A DNA stretch of 9,120 bases from JALZHR01 sp036389695 (GTDB lineage Bacteria; Acidobacteriota; Blastocatellia; Pyrinomonadales; Pyrinomonadaceae). Location of the stretch: the NCBI GenBank assembly GCA_036389695.1, contig DASVWG010000348.1:1-9120 (forward strand), given 5' to 3'. Below, one piece after another: positions 1 through 4,963 of this stretch (the first letter of the stretch is position 1; the number at the start of each line of letters is the position of its first letter). Both the position numbers and the translations under genes were made by a program. The notes beneath the pieces are model-generated. The model searched no databases. It saw nothing but the letters and a program-made list of their open reading frames with translations, and was not told the DNA's origin.

Positions 1-32
1 AATAAAACGGGGCAGCCTGTCGCGGCTGCCCC
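1..32 (-). terminator. Intrinsic terminator of the small minus-strand gene
   Basis: A perfect 9-bp GC-rich stem (GGGGCAGCC at 9-17 pairing with GGCTGCCCC at 24-32) encloses a 6-nt loop. Read on the minus strand it is followed by GTTTTATT, the expected U-rich tail. It lies about 80 nt beyond the stop codon of the gene at 110-337. Confidence 0.85.
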
Positions 33-109
33 AAAGTAGTTTGTTGGAGAATGTATCCTTTCGAGAAGGGCTTATTAACTTTCAAGACAAATAAATATGC
101 CCTGAATAC

Positions 110-337
110 TTACACGCTGTTTGCCTGTGGTTGTTGCGAAAAAAATTGTTCGATGGCGCTTCTCGTTTCGACGCGCTTGCGCTGCTGAAATTCCGTCACC
201 CAGTTTGAGACGTTTGAAACCATTTCGCGGGCGGCTACTTTAGTTGATTTTTTTTCGATTTCCGCTGATTGCGGCGCTGCTGCGGCTACTGCTTGCGTTC
301 CTTTTTTGATTACTTTTATTTTCCCTTTTGTCGTCAT
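110..337 (-). CDS. Small hypothetical protein, 75 aa
   Basis: I do not recognise a family. The product has a basic, Lys-rich N-terminus (about residues 1-13), an Ala-rich low-complexity stretch (about 16-23), and a probably helical amphipathic C-terminal half (about 34-68) rich in Gln, Glu and Arg. There is no signal peptide, membrane segment or cysteine, so it is probably cytoplasmic. The start is supported by AGAGG at 350-354 on the minus strand, about a dozen nt before the ATG at 337-335. A strong terminator follows, so it is a monocistronic unit. A sigma-54-like promoter sequence lies upstream at 436-421. It could be a small nucleic-acid- or protein-binding regulator, but nothing in the sequence settles that. 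Upstream RBS, terminator and promoter-like site together make it a convincing gene. Confidence 0.72.
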   Translation of the reverse strand: MTTKGKIKVIKKGTQAVAAAAPQSAEIEKKSTKVAAREMVSNVSNWVTEFQQRKRVETRSAIEQFFSQQPQANSV

Positions 338-420
338 GATTGCTGTTACCTCTTTTTCTTTATGAATCCTGAATTTATTAGTCCTTGAAAGATTATGTTT
401 ATTCCCTCGCTCGAATGGTT

Positions 421-436
421 AGCATTTACCGTGCCA
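421..436 (-). promoter_or_regulatory. Sigma-54-type (-24/-12) promoter candidate, minus strand
   Basis: The minus strand reads TGGCACGGTAAATGCT. The sigma-54 consensus is TGGCACG-N4-TTGCW, so the -24 heptamer matches completely. The -12 element is ATGCT (one mismatch), and the GG and GC dinucleotides are separated by exactly 10 nt. The expected transcription start is near 410, giving a roughly 70-nt leader to the 75-aa gene starting at 337. It was identified by eye only. Confidence 0.55.
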
Positions 437-462
437 CTGAATAGACGCTGCCCGAAAATTTT

Positions 463-504
463 TTTGCATTCTGCAAAGCCGAATATTTAAATTTTGCGCT
501 TTGC
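463..504. promoter_or_regulatory. Overlapping dyads between divergent promoters, possible operator
   Basis: There are two overlapping inverted repeats. TTTGCA-ttc-TGCAAA occupies 463-477. GCAAAGC at 473-479 pairs with GCTTTGC at 498-504 around an AT-rich centre that contains the palindrome ATTTAAAT (484-491 region). The shared GCAAA half-site means the two dyads are alternative. They lie about 27-70 bp upstream of the minus-strand -24 element and about 120-155 bp upstream of the plus-strand one, a plausible range for an enhancer-binding protein. An alternative sigma-70-like reading on the minus strand (TTGTAA at 514-509, TTAAAT at 490-485, 18-nt spacer) also falls here. Confidence 0.35.
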
Positions 505-554
505 TAAATTACAAGTAACGTCAAACACCTCTTATAAGTTCCTTAAATTCGCCG

Positions 555-581
555 GGAAACGCCGATTATTTCAGCGTTTCC
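555..581. promoter_or_regulatory. 8-bp inverted repeat upstream of the plus-strand promoter
   Basis: GGAAACGC (555-562) and GCGTTTCC (574-581) form a perfect 8-bp inverted repeat around an 11-nt AT-rich centre. No T-tract follows on either strand, and the flanking genes diverge, so a terminator is unlikely. It lies about 40 bp upstream of the plus-strand -24 element and could be a regulator site. Confidence 0.35.
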
Positions 582-619
582 GCTACAGAACGCGCCCGCC
601 GAAAAAACTTGCAAAAGGC

Positions 620-635
620 TGGCATAAACCTTGCC
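620..635 (+). promoter_or_regulatory. Sigma-54-type (-24/-12) promoter candidate, plus strand
   Basis: TGGCATAAACCTTGCC matches TGGCA and TTGC of the sigma-54 consensus with the required GG-N10-GC spacing (GG 621-622, GC 633-634). The expected transcription start is near 646, only a few nt before the ATG at 652. That would make the mRNA almost leaderless, in line with the lack of a Shine-Dalgarno sequence there. The match is weaker than the minus-strand site: C and G at the end of the -24 element are replaced by T and A. Confidence 0.45.
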
Positions 636-651
636 GTTTTCTTTAAACGTG

Positions 652-1425
652 ATGAATGCGTTCGAGATTTTTATACTTTATCTTGCCTGCGGCGCACCAT
701 TCGGTGTGTATTTCTTTTTTCAGAATCGTCATAAATCGAGCATTTCGCGCGCGCTGTTGAAGTCTTTTCTTACAGTCGTTGTTTGGATTCCTTACGCTTT
801 GCAGGTTTTGAACGCAAACGTTACAAAAAAACTGTCCGGTTCAAAATTCGCCGCCGCGGGCGATTCGGATGCAGCCTTAACGAAAAAACTCGACGAAATC
901 GAAAAACGGATGCTGCAAATTCTGCTTGCCGGCAAGACGGGCGTTTCCGTCTTTGAATTTCGCGAAGTCGTCGAGCGTTATACGGGTTTGACTTTCGCGC
1001 GGGCTGAACGGGACGAAATCGGCGCGAATGAATCCGAAGTTTTTAAAATTACGAATCACAAAAACGTCGCGCTCGGCGCAAAATGTTTGCACCGGCGCAA
1101 CCGTTTGCGGCTGGAGTTTCATCAAAGGCTTGCGAGCCGCGATTTTTTGCGGATGCTGGCAAAAATTTCTTTTTACGAAGCGGAAAAACTTCGCACGGCG
1201 GCGCTCGAGTTTGCTACACTTTTAAATGACGGTGAAACTCGCCGCGCAATCGAGAAACAATTTGCCGAAAGCTCGCAAAATAGCATCGGTTCTGCCGTCA
1301 AACAAGGGGAGAAAGAAGTAGTATGGAGCGCCAAAGAACACAAACCGCCACTCGCCACGCCGATTTCCGTTCCTATAAACAGCCGTTCGATGAGAGCGAG
1401 AGTCGTCTCGTCCAACAAAGATTAA
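652..1425 (+). CDS. Unrecognised membrane-anchored protein, 257 aa
   Basis: No family is recognised. Two hydrophobic segments lie near the N-terminus (about residues 4-23 and 34-52). After these comes a hydrophilic, probably cytoplasmic, largely helical domain with a likely coiled stretch at about 78-92 and many Arg, Lys and Glu residues to the end. An in-frame TTG at 631 would add seven residues. I prefer the ATG at 652 because 631 lies inside the sigma-54-like -12 element. No convincing Shine-Dalgarno precedes either start. The 3' end overlaps the next gene by 103 nt, and the last 34 codons share DNA with the N-terminus of that gene. The pair is probably co-transcribed, and the helical domain may bind its membrane neighbour; that is inference from adjacency only. 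Confidence 0.65.
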   Translation: MNAFEIFILYLACGAPFGVYFFFQNRHKSSISRALLKSFLTVVVWIPYALQVLNANVTKKLSGSKFAAAGDSDAALTKKLDEIEKRMLQILLAGKTGVSVFEFREVVERYTGLTFARAERDEIGANESEVFKITNHKNVALGAKCLHRRNRLRLEFHQRLASRDFLRMLAKISFYEAEKLRTAALEFATLLNDGETRRAIEKQFAESSQNSIGSAVKQGEKEVVWSAKEHKPPLATPISVPINSRSMRARVVSSNKD

Positions 1426-2015
1426 ATACGCTTTTGGCGGTGAACGCCGAAATCGAGCGCGAGAAACGGATGTTTCGCACCGAGCGCGAACGCCTGGAAG
1501 CCGAATTGATGAAAAGCCCGCTCGCGACCGAAAAAGCGACGGCGTATTTCGGCGCGATGCTCGGACTTTTTCCGCCGTTCGCGCTGTTTAGCCGTTTTGT
1601 GTTCGAAAGTTTTAAAAGCTCGCCCGCGTCGGATGATTTCTGGATTGTTCCGCTTTTGCTTTTCGTCAATTTCGTCTGTATGGTCGTCGGCTATTTTTCG
1701 GGAAAGATGGTCGGCAGGATAATCGTCGAGCTCGAAAAATCTTCGTGGACGGCGATGCTTCTGGCGATGCCTTTTATCGGAATGCTCTGGGGCATCATCA
1801 CGGGCGCGGCGGGCGGCATATTTATTTTCGTCATCGGCGCATTTTTCGGCGCGTTCATCGCGGCGGCGGTCGGAAGCCTCGCGCTGCCCGCATTTGCGGT
1901 TCTGCATCGCTGGCTGAAAAAGGGCGACGTAATTGAAGAAAAACATTTTTTCCCGATTGCGCTCGGCATCAGTTGCATCATCACGGCGCTGATTCTCGGC
2001 TTGAAAATTTCGTAG
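1323..2015 (+). CDS. Unrecognised polytopic membrane protein with N-terminal coiled coil, 230 aa
   Basis: Residues about 25-63 are charged and predicted helical or coiled coil, rich in Glu and Arg. They are followed by hydrophobic segments at about 73-95, 106-126, 143-182 (long enough for two helices, Gly/Ala-rich) and 210-229, which suggests five membrane helices. No enzyme motif was seen. The ATG at 1323 is preceded by AGGGGAG (1305-1311), an 11-nt spacing, inside the coding region of the upstream gene. This implies a long out-of-phase overlap and possibly coupled translation. Later starts, such as the ATG at 1470, would remove the overlap but lose most of the coiled coil. The TAG stop lies at the edge of an inverted repeat leading to the next gene. 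A sensor, scaffold or transport-accessory role is possible but not shown. Confidence 0.7.
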   Translation: MERQRTQTATRHADFRSYKQPFDESESRLVQQRLNTLLAVNAEIEREKRMFRTERERLEAELMKSPLATEKATAYFGAMLGLFPPFALFSRFVFESFKSSPASDDFWIVPLLLFVNFVCMVVGYFSGKMVGRIIVELEKSSWTAMLLAMPFIGMLWGIITGAAGGIFIFVIGAFFGAFIAAAVGSLALPAFAVLHRWLKKGDVIEEKHFFPIALGISCIITALILGLKIS

Positions 2016-2072
2016 GAAGCCTTTATTGTCTGTAACATTAATTTAATGTTTTTGTAACGCAGACGGCTTCCT
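2014..2072 (+). promoter_or_regulatory. Nested inverted repeat directly before a start codon
   Basis: Three dyads are concentric. AGGAAGCC (2014-2021) pairs with GGCTTCCT (2065-2072), GTCTG (2028-2032) with CAGAC (2060-2064), and AACATTA (2034-2040) with TAATGTT (2044-2050). The only major asymmetry is a 6-nt bulge at 2022-2027. Two TGTAAC copies (2031-2036, 2053-2058) sit 22 bp apart. The outer arm ends one nt before the ATG at 2074, and the usual ribosome-binding position is inside the stem. No U-tract follows. It could be an RNA control hairpin or a protein-binding operator. Confidence 0.45.
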
Positions 2073-2073
2073 G

Positions 2074-2814
2074 ATGAAATTTCAAATCTTGTTTTTCCTG
2101 ATAATTTTCGGCTCGCTTTCCGCCTTCTCGCAAACAACGCCGCCCGAATCGGATTTTCAATTCTGGAACGAAACGCAGGTTGCGATTCCGATAGTAAAAT
2201 CCGAAGACAAAAACAAAAAAGAATTTGACAGAGTCTCGCTTTTCTTCAGCGGAACTCTGCGTTTCGGCAGAAACTACACGCAGTTTATCGACGAAAGAAT
2301 CGGCTTCGGCTTTGACTTTAAAGTTAACAAATACCTGACTTTAACGCCGAGCTACCTGTATCGCGCCGCGCAGCCGTATGAAAACAGAAAAGAATTTGAA
2401 AGTCGTTTCCGCTTCGCCGCGACACTGGAAAACAAATGGACGCGGTTTTCCGTCCGCGACCGGAATTTAGTCGAATACCGTTTGCGAAATTCGCGCGCCG
2501 ATTCGGTTCGCTATCGCAACAAGCTGCAATTTAATTTTCCCGTTCACAAAGACAAAAAAGAAATTCTCGCGCCGTTTGTCGCCGACGAAATCTTCTACGA
2601 TTTTCACGAAGAAGCGTGGACGCGGAACGAATTGACGCTCGGCATCAGCAAGAAATTCTCGCCCGCGTTGACCGCCGATTTTTTCTATCTCTATCAAAGA
2701 AATCGCGGCAATGTTTTAAGAGTTGTAAACGCGCTCGGCGTTAATCTGAAATTCAAATTCGACCGGAAAAGCAAAAAAAACAATACACAAACGGAAACGC
2801 CGGACAGGCGATAG
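2074..2814 (+). CDS. DUF2490-like outer-membrane beta-barrel protein, 246 aa
   Basis: A Sec signal peptide is evident: Lys at position 3, hydrophobic core at about 4-16, likely cleavage after AFS at 19. The mature part opens with DFQFWNETQVAIPI and continues as alternating-polarity strands separated by charged turns, such as FSGTLRFGRNY, YLTLTPSYLYRAA and RNKLQFNFPV. This pattern fits the DUF2490 group of small Gram-negative outer-membrane barrels of unknown function. The last strand, VNLKFKF, ends in Phe as barrels usually do. It is followed by an unusual 17-residue charged tail encoded by A-rich DNA including an A8 run at 2773-2780. No Shine-Dalgarno is visible before the ATG; the upstream hairpin occupies that site. 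It may be co-transcribed with the two membrane proteins before it. The family call is by pattern recognition only. Confidence 0.75.
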   Translation: MKFQILFFLIIFGSLSAFSQTTPPESDFQFWNETQVAIPIVKSEDKNKKEFDRVSLFFSGTLRFGRNYTQFIDERIGFGFDFKVNKYLTLTPSYLYRAAQPYENRKEFESRFRFAATLENKWTRFSVRDRNLVEYRLRNSRADSVRYRNKLQFNFPVHKDKKEILAPFVADEIFYDFHEEAWTRNELTLGISKKFSPALTADFFYLYQRNRGNVLRVVNALGVNLKFKFDRKSKKNNTQTETPDRR

Positions 2815-2820
2815 ATACAA

Positions 2821-2963
2821 AGGCGGAAGCCCGCGCGTCGGGCAAAGGCGGACAGAGACGCGGAGAAAGGGAGACGCGGCGACACGGAGAATTTCTTTTT
2901 TCCCCGCGTCTCTGTGTCTCCCTTTCTCAATCTCCGCCCTTGCTGAAGCGCGGGCTTCTGCCT
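2821..2963. repeat. Imperfect palindromic intergenic repeat, about 143 bp
   Basis: The outer arms are 2821-2836 (AGGCGGAAGCCCGCGC) and 2948-2963 (GCGCGGGCTTCTGCCT), which pair over 16 bp with one G-T. Inner pairing continues: GGCGGA near 2847-2852 with TCCGCC at 2933-2938, and a perfect 13-bp GAGAAAGGGAGAC (2863-2875) with GTCTCCCTTTCTC (2916-2928). ACAGAGACGCGGAGA (2852-2866) also pairs with 2901-2915 with one mismatch, so alternative folds exist. The purine-rich left half and pyrimidine-rich right half suggest a dispersed REP- or MITE-like element without coding capacity. It may also end transcription of the upstream gene. No target-site duplication could be established. Confidence 0.6.
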
Positions 2964-2994
2964 CGTTACTTTTACGTTTTGCCTTCTCAAACAC

Positions 2995-3022
2995 TTGCTC
3001 GTTTGTAACTTTGCGTTAAAAT
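2995..3022 (+). promoter_or_regulatory. Sigma-70-like promoter for the histidine kinase
   Basis: TTGCTC (2995-3000) and TAAAAT (3017-3022) are separated by 16 nt; the -10 matches TATAAT at five of six bases. Initiation about 7 nt downstream would fall at 3029-3030, the A of the kinase ATG. No Shine-Dalgarno is present, so a leaderless mRNA is plausible. Confidence 0.45.
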
Positions 3023-3029
3023 TTAGCTG

Positions 3030-4790
3030 ATGTTGACGCTGCTTCATCTTTTCGCGCTTTTTCTGCTGGTTTTGCTCGGCTTCTATGTTTTTGTCGCCAA
3101 CCCGCGCAGCCGCGCGCATCAGACGTTTGCGGCTTTTATCGCTTTTCTCGCGCTCTGGACGATTAAAGATTTAGTTTTCTGGGATTTTCACAACCAAAAC
3201 ACTTCAGCCGGATGGTGGGCGGCTTCGAGCTTTATTATTTCGCTTTTGATGCAGTGTTCGCTCGTCGTCTTTGCGTGGGTTTTTCCCGAAAACGCGCGCA
3301 CGCCGCGCCGGAAAGCCGCCGTTCTTTTCGCGCCCGGTCTGGTTTTGATTCCGGCTGCCGCTTTCGGGCTTTTGTGGCATAGAGTCGGATTTGTCGGCGG
3401 CAGATTCGAGATTGACCTCGCGCCGCTCGCCTATGCTTTCGTGATTTACGTTTACGCCGTTTTCGCTTACGGCGCGTGGCTTCTGCTGCGCAAGTACCGG
3501 AAATATCGCGGGACGCAGAAAGGGCAGCAGGTCGGCGCGATTTTGTGGGCTTTGGGCGTGACGGGCGTTTTAAAAACCTTAGCGAATATCGTTTTGCCGT
3601 ATTTCGGAAGCTACGATTTTCTGCCGATTTCGTCGCTGTTCGTTCTGCCGGGCGTTCTGATTTACGCTTACGCGATTTCCAATTTCAAGCTTTTTTCGCT
3701 GCAAACCGCGCTCGACCAGTTCCGGCTTTTTCCGATTACATACAAAATCGCGCTGAGCATCGCGACCGTCGCGATAATCAGCTTTATCGCCTTTCAAATC
3801 CCGATTGTCTTCTGGGCGTTTCAGGACGGAATGAGCTTTGAAGCGTGGCGGAAATATCTGGTTTTCAGCGTCGTCTCCGCGCTCGTGCCGAATCTTCTGC
3901 TCGTTCTTTTGATTGTCCGCACGATTTCGCGCCCGCTCCAGCGCATCACGGTCGCGGCGGTGCGCGTCACGAACGGCGAATACGGAACCGAAATCGATAT
4001 GCGCCGGAGCAACGACGAAATCGGTCTGCTGGCGGAATCTTTCAACGAGATGAGCCGCAAAATGGCGGACGACATCGAGCAGATGAAAAAGCTCAACGAG
4101 CAGTTGACGCGCACCGAGAAGCTCGCCGCGATGGGCACGCTCGCCGCGGGCGTGGCGCACGAAGTCAACAATCCGCTCGCTTCGATTTCATCCTTGATTC
4201 AGATGCTGCAAAGACGCGAAAATCTCGACGCGGAAACAAAGGAAAAACTCAAGCTGATTTCCACGCAAATCACGCGCATCACACAGGTTACGCGCGATAT
4301 GATGGATTTTGCGCGCGCGCGTCCGGCGGCGAAAAGCGCGGTCGATGTGAATGCGATTCTGCAAACCAGCCTGCGCCTGGCAAGCTTCGATAAAGCCTTC
4401 CAGCATCTCAATCTAAAAACCGATTTAAACGAAAATCTGCCGAAAGTTTTCGCCGACGGCGACCAATTGGAACAGGTGTTTCTGAATCTTCTCTTAAACG
4501 CGCGCGACGCGATGCCCGAAGGCGGCGAGCTTTCCGTCGAAACTTTCCGCAGCGACGGCTCGATTGCCGTCCGCATCGCCGACAGCGGCGTCGGCATCGA
4601 AGAAAAAAATCTGAAAAAGATTTTCGACCCGTTTTTTTCCACGAAACCGACCGGCGAAGGCACCGGCTTGGGCTTAGCCGTCTGTTACGGCATCGTCACC
4701 GCGCACAACGGAAAAATCGAAGTCGAATCGGACGGCGACGGCGGAACTTCGTTTTTAATAACTTTGCCCGCCAGTGAAAACGACCTTTGA
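3030..4790 (+). CDS. NtrB-like membrane sensor histidine kinase, 586 aa
   Basis: This is an autophosphorylating kinase that would pass phosphate to a response regulator. The N-terminal part has about seven membrane segments (roughly 1-23, 31-51, 62-84, 96-118, 131-153, 168-190, 197-217), reminiscent of 7TM-type sensor modules. Two more helices follow (about 236-264 and 276-297) with only a dozen residues between them, so there is no large periplasmic sensor. A HAMP domain (about 297-350) and coiled linker lead to the H-box GVAHEVNNP with His377. Then come the N-box NLLLNARDAMPEGG (Asn490), G1 DSGVGI (Asp518), F-box FDPFFSTKP and G2 GTGLGLAV (about 544-551), all intact. The H-box and FSTKP style resemble NtrB/ZraS/AtoS kinases, whose partners are usually sigma-54 activators. 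No response regulator lies next to it in this window. The stop codon is inside the following heptamer inverted repeat. Confidence 0.93.
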   Translation: MLTLLHLFALFLLVLLGFYVFVANPRSRAHQTFAAFIAFLALWTIKDLVFWDFHNQNTSAGWWAASSFIISLLMQCSLVVFAWVFPENARTPRRKAAVLFAPGLVLIPAAAFGLLWHRVGFVGGRFEIDLAPLAYAFVIYVYAVFAYGAWLLLRKYRKYRGTQKGQQVGAILWALGVTGVLKTLANIVLPYFGSYDFLPISSLFVLPGVLIYAYAISNFKLFSLQTALDQFRLFPITYKIALSIATVAIISFIAFQIPIVFWAFQDGMSFEAWRKYLVFSVVSALVPNLLLVLLIVRTISRPLQRITVAAVRVTNGEYGTEIDMRRSNDEIGLLAESFNEMSRKMADDIEQMKKLNEQLTRTEKLAAMGTLAAGVAHEVNNPLASISSLIQMLQRRENLDAETKEKLKLISTQITRITQVTRDMMDFARARPAAKSAVDVNAILQTSLRLASFDKAFQHLNLKTDLNENLPKVFADGDQLEQVFLNLLLNARDAMPEGGELSVETFRSDGSIAVRIADSGVGIEEKNLKKIFDPFFSTKPTGEGTGLGLAVCYGIVTAHNGKIEVESDGDGGTSFLITLPASENDL

Positions 4791-4881
4791 TTTTTGACCT
4801 TTGACCTTTGATTTCTTTAACTGACGATTCGAATCGTAATTAAAATTATCAAAGGTCAAAGGTCAAAAATCAAAAATCATT
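4786..4881. repeat. Perfect 27-bp inverted repeat built of TTTGAYY heptamers
   Basis: The left arm 4786-4812 and right arm 4848-4874 are exact reverse complements. The left arm is four successive 7-mers (TTTGATT, TTTGACC, TTTGACC, TTTGATT; 4786-4813). The right arm carries the complementary units GGTCAAA, GGTCAAA, AATCAAA and a decayed fifth unit to 4881. The 35-nt loop contains a perfect 14-bp palindrome, ACGATTCGAATCGT (4824-4837). The kinase TGA stop (4788-4790) is in the first unit. The transcript could form a very stable hairpin that ends or stabilises the kinase mRNA. Confidence 0.85.
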
Positions 4882-4889
4882 TATTCCGC

Positions 4890-4918
4890 TTGACACGCGC
4901 GCGGTTTCGTAGCAATTT
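4890..4918 (+). promoter_or_regulatory. Sigma-70-like promoter for the amidohydrolase pair
   Basis: A perfect -35 TTGACA (4890-4895) is followed after 17 nt by CAATTT (4913-4918), a weak -10. This would place the transcription start near 4925 and give a leader of about 40 nt containing the GGGGA ribosome site. Confidence 0.5.
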
Positions 4919-4963
4919 AACTTTGCACATCCGGATTCTTCTAAAAGCTTGGGGAAATATTTA

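Noticed and set aside
67..103. AGGGC/GCCCT inverted repeat after the small minus-strand gene
   Set aside because: Only 5 bp with a long loop; the terminator at 1-32 is far stronger.
631..651. TTG start seven codons upstream of the first membrane protein
   Set aside because: It coincides with the -12 element of the sigma-54-like promoter, so it would lie upstream of the transcript.
1260..1425. A frameshift splitting one larger gene into the two overlapping membrane-protein genes
   Set aside because: The second gene has its own purine-rich ribosome site and ATG, and each product has its own membrane segments; kept only as a possibility.
1422..1946. 174-codon minus-strand frame under the coiled-coil membrane protein
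   Set aside because: Extremely Arg/Glu/Asp-rich shadow of a GC-rich coding strand, with no start signals.
2694..3119. Minus-strand frames across the intergenic palindrome
   Set aside because: They translate the repeat itself and parts of neighbouring genes; palindrome pairing explains the DNA better.
3579..4160. 193-codon minus-strand frame in the kinase gene
   Set aside because: Lies entirely against HAMP and membrane regions of an intact kinase; shadow composition.
4786..4881. CRISPR-like array
   Set aside because: Units are 7 nt without spacers and no cas genes are near.
4949..4963. TTG start five codons upstream of the first amidohydrolase
   Set aside because: It overlaps the GGGGA ribosome site, and starting at 4964 gives a cleaner signal peptide.
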